A DNA stretch of 43,608 bases from a virus: IMG/VR virus record IMGVR_UViG_3300028610_000639, positions 1 through 43,608 of that record, one strand, 5' to 3'. A program made the translations under genes and the position numbers. Positions 31,762 through 37,742 of the stretch are shown in pieces. The notes under the pieces are model-generated. The model ran no database searches and was not told the origin of the DNA. It saw nothing but the letters and a program-made list of their open reading frames with translations. Each line of letters opens with the position of its first letter. Within the stretch, counting starts at the first letter, position 1.

Positions 31762-34104
31762 ATGGAAAAGCTAATTACAATTTTATTAATATTCTTTGCA
31801 ATATTTTCTTATTCGCAAACAGATACAATTCCTGAAACATGGCCGGTTCCTCATACAGTAGGTGGTAGGCTTAATGATACTGTAACCGGAATAACTTTAG
31901 AGAATGAAGCAACAAATGGAATGACTGGGATAAGATATATAAGCGAAACGGATACAGCATGGGATATTTTTGATAATGATTCTTTGTTTATAGGATTAGG
32001 GGCAACTGCTGTTGAAATACCAAATTTGTCACTTCCTTTAATTCCTACCGTAACTGGCAACGACAACGAAGTTGGGATAATTTCAGGCGGTAATATTATA
32101 GGTGATAGTGATTTGTCTTATGTTAGCGATACATTAAAAGTTAAAGATTTAAAAGTTAGTGATACGCTATATGCTTCCCAATTTAGGCCTACAGGAGCGG
32201 GTACGTTTAAGTTTGTTTCAACTTCCGGAAATACATTTTTTAAAATTAGAAACCTACCAGGGCAAGATGGGTTTTTAATATTTGAAGATGATGGAGCTGA
32301 TGAATGGTTTTTTTTAAGGAATGATACAGATAATTCACTAAGAATTCAAGAGGCTGGCGTAGCAAATAGAATGGTTTTTTTAGAAGGCGGCAATGTAGGC
32401 ATAGGCACAACCACTCCAAGTTTTAAATTAGAAATAGATGGCGTTATGGCTTCAGCAAATGATGCAATTGATAATTTAGGGGGAAATGTGAATTATTTTG
32501 ATAGTGCTTATATTGATCACGGAATATTTAATACTGATGTTGGGATAGGGACTGATGATCCTCTAGTTAAGTTACACGTATTAACAGGGATTTCAACAGG
32601 TATAACGAACAATTCTAATGCTATAATGGTACTTGATTCAAAGGCGGGTAATATTATTCAATTTTTAAGTGATGCGAATGAATCATCGTCATCCGTGGGA
32701 ATTGGATGGGGAGATTCAAATACCGCTATGCAAGGACGTTTAGTATACAAACATAGTACTAATACCATGTCTTTATTTGCTAATAATTCCGAAAAAATAA
32801 CAATATTATCAAGCGGCAATGTAGGCATAGGCACAACCACTCCAGGCGAAGCCTTAGAAGTAAACGGCAACGTAGAAGGGGACACTGCTTTTTTTGATGT
32901 TTTTACAAATCATTCCGATATGGTATTAAGTGAAAGTAGTTTTGATGTAACTGTAAATGGCGACAGTTTGAAAGCAAACACTATAACTGCAACTGGGGGC
33001 ACTTCTACAGAATGGAACACAGCATATGATGATAAAATTAATTCGGCTTCATTTGTACCAGAAACGGGAGTAATAACATTAACCCAACAAGACGCCGGAA
33101 CGGTAACCGTTGATGCCAGTAATTTAAATCTAAATACAACCTCCCAAAGCATTTGGAGCAATACGACTAATACTTATGCTAATCAAGAAGATGGTGGACT
33201 AAGAAATATAGTTTTAGGACAAAATGCCGGTAATCTAATAAGTACTGGAGATGATAATATTTTTATGGGGGTAAATTCAGGGGCAGCAAATACAACTGAA
33301 CTTAATAATGTATTTATAGGGGCGGCATCTGGACAATTAACAACAGGAACTGAAAATGTATTTATAGGATCATCGGCTGGACGATATACTAAAACAACTT
33401 GTAATAATAATGTTGCAGTTGGCTTTCAGGCGGGGACAGGGGGTAATGGAAACCAACCAACTACAGGCGACAATAACACATCAATAGGCTATAAGGCAGG
33501 AGAATTAATGGAAGGTTCAGCAAGCGGAAATGTTTTCTTAGGATATTTAGCAGGATCACAACTTACAACAGCCTCAAATAAACTCTACATAGAAAACTCA
33601 AACAGTGCCACCCCTCTAATATACGGAGATTTCGCAGCGGATAGCGTAAGAATTCACGGTACTTTATCAACTGAAAACCCTAAATTTTACGGTGGGTGTT
33701 CAGATTCTGCAAGCGTAGTAGCTTTAACTCAAAACGTAGAGGCACAAATAACAAATGCAGGAGCTGATTTAATAACAAGTTTTAGAGCTGAACATGGAAT
33801 GGTTTATCAAAATGATAGCGTTCAAGTGCCTTTGGCTGGGTGGTACACTTTAAATTTTGGATGTAGTTATAGTGCTGGCAATAATGCTGTAATACACACA
33901 TTTTTTTATGTTGATAATGTTCATATAGACAATAGAGGCCATTCAGATAGAGGAATGACAACTGCAAAAGCTGGTGCTGTTCCGGGTTTTATGGATTATT
34001 ATTTTTCAGGTGGTGAGTGGGTAAAATTAGGAATTGAAAATACAGGCGACGGCACAGATGCCACAATTATAGATATAAACTGGTCAATTAAATACGATGA
34101 ATAA
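31762..34104 (+). CDS. Trimeric tail fibre with signal peptide, 780 aa
   Basis: Begins with a Sec signal (MEKLITILLIFFAIFSYSQT). The body contains two SGNVGIGTTTPG-type units, then a run of 'N.fiG..aG' repeats (NIFMGVNSGAAN; NVFIGAASGQLTTG; NVFIGSSAGRYTKT), a pattern of trimeric beta-roll stalks. The last 140 residues look like a C1q/TNF-type jelly roll (AGWYTLNFGCSYSAG ... INWSIKYDE), a good receptor-binding head. The function would be host-surface binding. A signal peptide on a fibre is odd, because virion fibres normally assemble in the cytoplasm. Confidence 0.78.
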   Translation: MEKLITILLIFFAIFSYSQTDTIPETWPVPHTVGGRLNDTVTGITLENEATNGMTGIRYISETDTAWDIFDNDSLFIGLGATAVEIPNLSLPLIPTVTGNDNEVGIISGGNIIGDSDLSYVSDTLKVKDLKVSDTLYASQFRPTGAGTFKFVSTSGNTFFKIRNLPGQDGFLIFEDDGADEWFFLRNDTDNSLRIQEAGVANRMVFLEGGNVGIGTTTPSFKLEIDGVMASANDAIDNLGGNVNYFDSAYIDHGIFNTDVGIGTDDPLVKLHVLTGISTGITNNSNAIMVLDSKAGNIIQFLSDANESSSSVGIGWGDSNTAMQGRLVYKHSTNTMSLFANNSEKITILSSGNVGIGTTTPGEALEVNGNVEGDTAFFDVFTNHSDMVLSESSFDVTVNGDSLKANTITATGGTSTEWNTAYDDKINSASFVPETGVITLTQQDAGTVTVDASNLNLNTTSQSIWSNTTNTYANQEDGGLRNIVLGQNAGNLISTGDDNIFMGVNSGAANTTELNNVFIGAASGQLTTGTENVFIGSSAGRYTKTTCNNNVAVGFQAGTGGNGNQPTTGDNNTSIGYKAGELMEGSASGNVFLGYLAGSQLTTASNKLYIENSNSATPLIYGDFAADSVRIHGTLSTENPKFYGGCSDSASVVALTQNVEAQITNAGADLITSFRAEHGMVYQNDSVQVPLAGWYTLNFGCSYSAGNNAVIHTFFYVDNVHIDNRGHSDRGMTTAKAGAVPGFMDYYFSGGEWVKLGIENTGDGTDATIIDINWSIKYDE
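32387..32418 (+). repeat. 32-bp direct repeat in the fibre gene, copy 1
   Basis: An exact 32-bp match (starting GCGGCAATGTAGGC and ending ACCACTCCA) recurs at 32,813. Both encode the GNVGIGTTTP fibre unit in the same frame. Exact DNA identity beyond what the protein requires suggests recent duplication or recombination that swaps fibre modules. Confidence 0.9.
32813..32844 (+). repeat. 32-bp direct repeat in the fibre gene, copy 2
   Basis: Second copy of the exact 32-bp element. Recombination between the two copies would delete or duplicate the 426 bp between their starts in frame (142 codons). Confidence 0.9.
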
Positions 34105-34422
34105 ATGAAAAAGATAATAATTTTAATCGCATTATTCGCACTAGCAGCTAGTGTAAATGCACAGGTAGACGGTACAATTACAAGTGAAGATGTACAAACA
34201 AAATATAATCCTAAAGGTCCGGCTGGTATTGTTCGATTAGAAATAGATACTTATAAGGATAGTGTAAAAGTTTATTATTGGATTTATAAATATATTGGTA
34301 ATATTAGGCTTTGGAAATTAAGAAAGCATGATTGTTTTATTCCATGGGCTGCAAGTCATAAATATTCATATACATATCAATTATTCAATGCATGGATAAG
34401 AGAAACTTATAATATAGAGTAA
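34105..34422 (+). CDS. Small secreted protein, 105 aa
   Basis: Starts MKKIIILIALFALAASVNAQ, a classic signal peptide with AQ cleavage. The mature protein is small, basic/aromatic (VYYWIYKYIGNIRLWKLRKH) and ends at a one-base overlap with the lipoprotein gene. The two might act together at the host envelope. Function unknown. Confidence 0.72.
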   Translation: MKKIIILIALFALAASVNAQVDGTITSEDVQTKYNPKGPAGIVRLEIDTYKDSVKVYYWIYKYIGNIRLWKLRKHDCFIPWAASHKYSYTYQLFNAWIRETYNIE

Positions 34423-34715
34423 TGAAAAAACTAATATACATACTTAGCTTTTTGTTCTTTGGCTGTTCTACGCTAAACGAGATACCTTATAATGAAAACT
34501 TTGAGCAGCAAGTACTTTTATATGGATCTTGGCGAAGGGCAAACAGAAGCTTTAATAAGATGCAAAAACATAACTATGTGCAAGGTCGGTATGTGCTAAG
34601 AAATGAATACTTTATAGTGATACCAATTGAGGACGGCGACTTATTAAACAATACTCAGTTAATACACTGGTATTCATACGATTTATTCACTAAAGAATAC
34701 AACCGGAAATTATGA
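34422..34715 (+). CDS. Lipoprotein, 97 aa
   Basis: MKKLIYILSFLFFGCSTLNE has a lipobox (LFFGC), so Cys15 would be acylated after signal peptidase II cleavage. The mature part is about 83 aa. Candidates are a superinfection-exclusion lipoprotein or an outer-membrane spanin partner in lysis. Neither is proven. It stands at the junction between tail and lysis genes, which supports the spanin idea slightly. Confidence 0.72.
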   Translation: MKKLIYILSFLFFGCSTLNEIPYNENFEQQVLLYGSWRRANRSFNKMQKHNYVQGRYVLRNEYFIVIPIEDGDLLNNTQLIHWYSYDLFTKEYNRKL

Positions 34716-34984
34716 CAAAACTAGAACGCGAACTAATAGAGGAAAAGTTCAGTGGTATGAATGCCAGAATTGAGGCTAATTTTGATGTAGTACATGATTC
34801 GTTAAAGCAAATTGTAACGCAGCAAAAGATTGCAAATAACAGAACTACTAAATTAGAAAGGCAAACAGAGGTAGTTAGATTTTTTACAAAATACCCTAAA
34901 CTATTCGTTATATTTTTAGTAGCTTTGTTCGGATCTATTTATCATAATGATATTTGGAACATAATTTTAAAAATAATATCATGA
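34712..34984 (+). CDS. Coiled-coil plus one membrane span (XhlA/holin-like), 90 aa
   Basis: The N-terminal 60 residues are an amphipathic coiled coil (IEANFDVVHDSLKQIVTQQK). A single transmembrane helix follows (KLFVIFLVALFGSIYH). This is the layout of XhlA/BhlA-like lysis accessory proteins that assist a holin. The lysis-gene neighbourhood agrees. ATGA overlaps link it to its neighbours. Confidence 0.62.
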   Translation: MTKLERELIEEKFSGMNARIEANFDVVHDSLKQIVTQQKIANNRTTKLERQTEVVRFFTKYPKLFVIFLVALFGSIYHNDIWNIILKIIS

Positions 34985-35163
34985 ATTTCATCCTTAAATT
35001 AATCAAAAAAGAAATTAAAAAAGCAGTCCCAAAGGAAGCTAAAAGTATTGCATTTGCTTTAAAAGATGACAAGCTAGGACGTATTTATTTCACTTATACA
35101 TTAAACGGAGAAGTAAAAAAAGCATTTATACAATATAAAGTAGAATTAGAAAAAGTAAATTAA
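34981..35163 (+). CDS. Small basic protein, 60 aa
   Basis: The start at the ATGA overlap (34,981) is preferred over a start inside the previous gene. MNFILKLIKKEIKKAVPKEA is amphipathic and basic, followed by a beta-like end. Possibly membrane-associated. Function unknown; its position is among the lysis genes. Confidence 0.6.
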   Translation: MNFILKLIKKEIKKAVPKEAKSIAFALKDDKLGRIYFTYTLNGEVKKAFIQYKVELEKVN

Positions 35164-35180
35164 TAACTTAAATTAAAATA

Positions 35181-35546
35181 ATGAAAAAATCAAAAAAGTA
35201 CGGTATTGAGAATTTAAAAAAGTTTTCATTAATTCTTATCAGGTTAGGAATGAAGCTTGAAAAGATTAAATGGGGATGGAAGGGTATTTTGTTTTCTTTG
35301 GTCCCATTTATAGCACGCAATTATAAGACAATGTTAGAGCTTTGGAAAAATAAAGATCAAATAATATTAGAATTTAAGGACATTGACGAAGGTGAAAAGC
35401 TAGAGTTAAGGGTTCATATAGCTGCAAAATTAAAGCTTCAGGATGATAAGATTGAAAATATAATTGAATTATGTCTTGAAGCACTTGAGATATTCAGCAA
35501 TAAAATTAAAAACATAATTAATCTTATTAGAAATGGGAAGCGATAG
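35181..35546 (+). CDS. Hypothetical lysis-region protein, 121 aa
   Basis: Basic N-terminus, a moderately hydrophobic segment (WKGILFSLVPFIARNY) and a long helical C-terminal part (IENIIELCLEALEIFSNKIK). It may associate with the membrane. The 3' end overlaps the holin candidate by 14 bases. Not recognised. Confidence 0.62.
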   Translation: MKKSKKYGIENLKKFSLILIRLGMKLEKIKWGWKGILFSLVPFIARNYKTMLELWKNKDQIILEFKDIDEGEKLELRVHIAAKLKLQDDKIENIIELCLEALEIFSNKIKNIINLIRNGKR

Positions 35547-35775
35547 AAAAAATAAATTTTGGGAAGATGACAAAGGAAATCAAAGTTCTACACGAATTAT
35601 AAGCTTTTTATTTGCATTATTCTTTTTTTGGTTTACGTGGAATCATTTAAGCACTCCTGGCAATTCAATTGATGTTAATTTTTTATCTTTAGAAGCTGAA
35701 TTATTGATAGCAATTTTTGCACCTAAATATATTAAGGACTTTTTATTTTTAAAATTTAAACAAAAAGATGAATGA
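35533..35775 (+). CDS. Putative holin, 80 aa
   Basis: Two hydrophobic segments (RIISFLFALFFFWFTWNHL, and LLIAIFAPKYIKDFLF) with charged ends, in a small protein directly upstream of the endolysin and overlapping it by four bases. This is the expected layout of a small holin that forms lesions in the inner membrane. Family membership is not asserted. Confidence 0.7.
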   Translation: MGSDRKNKFWEDDKGNQSSTRIISFLFALFFFWFTWNHLSTPGNSIDVNFLSLEAELLIAIFAPKYIKDFLFLKFKQKDE

Positions 35776-36173
35776 ACTATATTAATGAACAAAGCGCATT
35801 CGCTTTTGATATTTCAGAAACAATAAGATATGCTGTAATGTGTGGTTTTAAGGTTACATTTAGCCAAGCTGAAAGACCTGATGAATTACAATGGATTTAT
35901 TTTTATGGTAAAAAGGTTGTAGAAAAAAATGGGACAATAGTTTTAGAAGATTACAAACAACGTTCTAAAACAAAAACTAATGTTCATAAAAAGCGCAAAG
36001 CTATTGATTTAAATTTTATTAAAGATGATATTTATATTAATTCTTTACCCAAAGAGGAAGTAAAAAAAATATTACAACCAATTGCAGATTATTTTAAATC
36101 GTTAAGTCCTAAGAATGTTTGGGGGGGTGAATTTAAGAGTATTTGGGATCCTGACCATTTTCAAAGGAAATAA
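35772..36173 (+). CDS. Endolysin, M15-type peptidase
   Basis: 133 aa. A zinc-peptidase signature is visible: NVHKKRKAIDLNF (H and D of the HxxxxxxD motif) and later NVWGGEFKSIWDPDHFQ, with the terminal histidine ligand. This pattern fits M15 L-alanoyl-D-glutamate or D,D-carboxypeptidase endolysins that cleave peptidoglycan stem peptides. It has no signal peptide, so it depends on the holin. It overlaps the holin candidate by four bases. Confidence 0.82.
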   Translation: MNYINEQSAFAFDISETIRYAVMCGFKVTFSQAERPDELQWIYFYGKKVVEKNGTIVLEDYKQRSKTKTNVHKKRKAIDLNFIKDDIYINSLPKEEVKKILQPIADYFKSLSPKNVWGGEFKSIWDPDHFQRK

Positions 36174-36191
36174 TTAAAATAAAATCTTAAC

Positions 36192-36283
36192 TTAGTGATA
36201 GTTGCTCTTTGAGCGCGAACACATACGCATAAGGTCGGAAAGCTATAGGCATATATATGAATAACCCTTTTAGCTATCGCTAA
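36192..36283 (+). ncRNA. Structured RNA candidate after the endolysin
   Basis: A closing helix TTAGTGATAG (36,192-36,201) with CTATCGCTAA (36,274-36,283) contains one G-U pair and can extend three more pairs inward. Inside are small hairpins GCTC-TTT-GAGC (36,204-36,214) and GCG...CGC (36,215-36,228), and a third arm AAGGT...ACCCTT. No protein frame covers it. The multibranch fold of about 92 nt suggests a stand-alone RNA or an mRNA leader element. No promoter of the usual type lies directly upstream. Confidence 0.55.
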
Positions 36284-36345
36284 TTTTAAATAACCAGTAA
36301 GCAAGGTTCTGTAAATCTTGCAAAATTATATAAATACATACATAT

Positions 36346-36615
36346 ATGTTTGCTTTAAGAAGAATTACATCAGAAGGAAATGAAAACAATACCTGTATAG
36401 GTAAATCGTACAATTATGTGCTAAAAATTGAGAACAAAGATGAGTATGAAAAAACACTTAAATGTTGGCTTTTAGGCTTAAAAAGGGATGACAATGACAT
36501 TTACGGATTTATTATTTCAAATGGTGGTCAAGACATTACACCGCTTTACAAAAATTCAATTTATTTTGTAATGATGAGCAATGGCCAAACCTTTGCTAAT
36601 GTAACACAAAGATAA
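36346..36615 (+). CDS. Hypothetical protein, 89 aa
   Basis: MFALRRITSEGNENNTCIGK continues as an alpha-beta domain (YNYVLKIENKDEYEKTLKCW; YGFIISNGGQDITPLYKNSI). It has no membrane spans or zinc motifs. The pattern resembles small hypothetical proteins of Bacteroidota phages. It is isolated between structured RNAs, with no overlapping partner. The start codon lies inside a TATGTTTG box, so that box is unlikely to be its promoter. Confidence 0.7.
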   Translation: MFALRRITSEGNENNTCIGKSYNYVLKIENKDEYEKTLKCWLLGLKRDDNDIYGFIISNGGQDITPLYKNSIYFVMMSNGQTFANVTQR

Positions 36616-36701
36616 TTTAGGAGCGTTAAAATCTATTCTGCTAGTTGACGTATTGCATAGATGCATTAATCCAAGTAAGCTGAAACAGGATCTTGCTAAT
36701 T

Positions 36702-36736
36702 CCTAACCATGCAGAGACAGCGCGAAGTCGGTTAGG
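36702..36736 (+). ncRNA. Bulged hairpin RNA element upstream of the tmRNA
   Basis: CCTAACC (36,702-36,708) pairs perfectly with GGTTAGG (36,730-36,736). A further GAC/GTC helix stacks on it across a seven-base bulge (ATGCAGA) and closes an AGCGCGAA loop. Bulge and loop could form a pseudoknot. The stretch from 36,616 to 36,770 contains no gene and is locally richer in G and C than its flanks. It may be a separate small RNA or the 3' end of the preceding message. Confidence 0.5.
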
Positions 36737-36772
36737 TTTGCTTTATGTATAATTAATCTAAATTAAACTACT

Positions 36773-36805
36773 TTGTAAATAGTATTGTTTTATTGACTAT
36801 ATTTG
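36773..36805 (+). promoter_or_regulatory. Promoter of the permuted tmRNA
   Basis: TTG (36,773-36,775), 22-base spacer, TATATTTG (36,798-36,805). A start six bases after the box is 36,811, exactly the first base of the segment that pairs with the coding half of the tmRNA. Confidence 0.8.
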
Positions 36806-36810
36806 CTATT

Positions 36811-36871
36811 GAAAGTTCATTGAAGTATTTTGTAGTTCGTTTGGACGTCGGATCGTACCCGACTAGCTCCA
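36811..36871 (+). ncRNA. ssrA: tmRNA acceptor piece (3' half)
   Basis: Contains the strands of both P2 helices, the conserved GGAC just before the T arm (as in E. coli), a perfect T stem GTCGG/CCGAC (36,847-36,851 and 36,859-36,863) with a 7-base loop ATCGTAC, the 3' acceptor strand TAGCTCC and discriminator A (36,871). CCA is not encoded (CGA follows), so it would be added after processing. The loop departs from the normal TTCRANY at positions 54 and 58 (A and T instead of T and A). Confidence 0.85.
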
Positions 36872-37167
36872 CGATTAAGAATAAGGGAGAAAAAGCAACA
36901 TTGTTTTTTACGGAAACCTTTAAAAGACCTACATTACTATTAGTATACTCTAATAGTTTCTGTAGCTAGGCGAAAGTAAAATGAAGAGTTTAGATACCGT
37001 GTGACAAGGATGGCTCATTGGGTCTATTTATGGAACATGTGTTATTGCTATCCGAATAACATAGCCCTTATTCTTAAACTTATTAGTAAAAAATTACTTT
37101 TATAAAATGAGGTGTAAAATGTCCTGAGTAATAAATGCACATTAAAGACATACAAAACTACTCACAT
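36872..37167 (+). other. Intervening spacer of the permuted tmRNA with its own fold
   Basis: About 296 nt joining the 3' end of the acceptor piece to the 5' end of the coding piece. A perfect 13-bp stem TTAAGAATAAGGG (36,875-36,887) with CCCTTATTCTTAA (37,065-37,077) closes a domain. Inside are three arms: CTACA..ACTATTAG / CTAATAGT..TGTAG (36,929-36,965); TAGAT-x-CC with GGGTCTA (about 36,991-37,027); and a 9-bp hairpin 37,038-37,046 with 37,055-37,063. Known spacers of permuted tmRNAs are usually much shorter. No protein frame or intron core was found in it. Confidence 0.75.
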
Positions 37168-37230
37168 GGGGCTAACTTGGTTTTGACAACGAATAAGTAT
37201 GATTTACGGAGAACTTTTAAATAAATAAAC

Positions 37231-37257
37231 GGAAACGTTCAAAAATTAGCTGCGTAA
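37231..37257 (+). other. tmRNA tag reading frame (GNVQKLAA, then stop)
   Basis: Codons GGA AAC GTT CAA AAA TTA GCT GCG TAA encode GNVQKLAA. With the alanine carried by the tmRNA the full tag is A-GNVQKLAA. It ends in LAA, the ClpXP degradation signal common to bacterial tags. The resume codon for glycine agrees with what is known of Bacteroidota tags. A second stop (TAG) follows one base after the TAA, in another frame. Confidence 0.82.
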
Positions 37258-37267
37258 GTAGCGACCC

Positions 37268-37300
37268 AAAGGAGTGAAGTTTAGTAGCTCCTTTGTTTTT
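37268..37300 (+). terminator. Terminator of the tmRNA transcript
   Basis: AAAGGAG (37,268-37,274) pairs with CTCCTTT (37,288-37,294) across a 13-base loop, followed by GTTTTTA. It ends four bases before the next ATG, so the next gene is reached by read-through. Confidence 0.78.
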
Positions 37301-37303
37301 ATT

Positions 37304-37678
37304 ATGAATGAAACTCAAACTCAAAAATATAACAATATTTCTAGTAACAAAACCATCCAAGTACACAAAGATTCTATTTTCGGCCTGGTTCAAGATACTG
37401 AGATTTGCGAAACCACTAGAAAAATACTACATCAAAACCAAAAATTAGATAGTCAGATTATAATAGAGTATCACTACCTAGCAGATTCACTGCATTATTT
37501 ACTCGAATTTAAGACAACAGGCGTTAATAGGCTATCAAATAAGCTCGTTTTACCCAAATTAAATGCGAATATACAACCGCCCCAAATAAAGTCCGTTAAA
37601 CAGGCTATTTTAAAACCTGAGTTAAAAGCTGTTCCAAAGAAAAAACGACGATTAAGAAACCTTTTTAATCGGAAATAA
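37304..37678 (+). CDS. Hypothetical basic-tailed protein, 124 aa
   Basis: The start at 37,304 (MNETQTQKYNNISSNKTIQV) is chosen because the in-frame GTG upstream lies in the terminator stem. The C-terminal third is basic (KPELKAVPKKKRRLRNLFNR), possibly nucleic-acid binding. It lies immediately after the tmRNA terminator. A functional link with the tmRNA is tempting but unsupported. Confidence 0.65.
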   Translation: MNETQTQKYNNISSNKTIQVHKDSIFGLVQDTEICETTRKILHQNQKLDSQIIIEYHYLADSLHYLLEFKTTGVNRLSNKLVLPKLNANIQPPQIKSVKQAILKPELKAVPKKKRRLRNLFNRK

Positions 37679-37687
37679 TAATTTATA

Positions 37688-37718
37688 TTGTTTCTAAGTT
37701 AGTTATTACATATATTTG
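37688..37718 (+). promoter_or_regulatory. Bacteroidota-type promoter
   Basis: TTG (37,688-37,690), 20-base spacer, TATATTTG (37,711-37,718). The start is predicted near 37,724, 19 bases before the next ATG. Confidence 0.83.
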
Positions 37719-37742
37719 AATATGTTTAACTAAAAAAACGTT

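Larger units (their letters stand above)
36811..37300 (+). ncRNA. ssrA: Circularly permuted tmRNA gene (whole locus)
   Basis: tmRNA rescues stalled ribosomes: charged with alanine, it enters the A site and swaps the broken message for its own tag frame. Here the 3' half precedes the 5' half. P1 is GGGGCTA (37,168-37,174) with TAGCTCC (36,864-36,870), seven pairs including the G3-U70 alanine identity pair. Helix P2 is AACGAA (37,188-37,193) with TTCGTT (36,836-36,841). An outer helix is GAACTTTT (37,211-37,218) with GAAAGTTC (36,811-36,818). All are nested as in normal tmRNA. A promoter lies upstream and a terminator downstream. Cleavage out of the spacer would give a two-piece RNA. No smpB gene is visible, so host SmpB would serve. 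Confidence 0.88.
37168..37300 (+). ncRNA. ssrA: tmRNA coding piece (5' half)
   Basis: Opens with GGGGCTAACTTGGTTTTGAC, the standard tmRNA 5' end (acceptor strand plus D-like domain). P2 strands follow at 37,188-37,193 and 37,211-37,218. Only 12 bases (AAATAAATAAAC-like) separate the outer helix from the resume codon, so the usual first pseudoknot is absent. The tag frame and then an intrinsic terminator follow. No pseudoknots are visible, making this a minimal form. Confidence 0.85.

Noticed and set aside
32387-32844. Pair of 32-bp repeats as attachment or insertion-sequence ends
   Set aside because: Direct, in-frame, inside a continuous fibre gene, with no transposase. They encode the same structural unit.
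36345-36352. TATGTTTG box as promoter of the 89-aa gene
   Set aside because: The box includes the start codon itself. Transcription would begin inside the gene.
36811-36871. tmRNA 3' end as a phage attachment site (attP) matching host ssrA
   Set aside because: Phages often integrate at ssrA 3' ends, but no integrase is present, and the matching 5' half with its tag frame and complementary helices follows downstream. A functional permuted gene explains more.
36872-37167. Group I intron or hammerhead ribozyme in the tmRNA spacer
   Set aside because: No recognisable group I core sequences and no CTGANGA...GAAA hammerhead core were seen.
37168-37700. An ordinary one-piece tmRNA with a second 3' half downstream
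   Set aside because: The sequence after the tag goes into a terminator and then a protein gene. No second T arm or TAGCTCCA is found.
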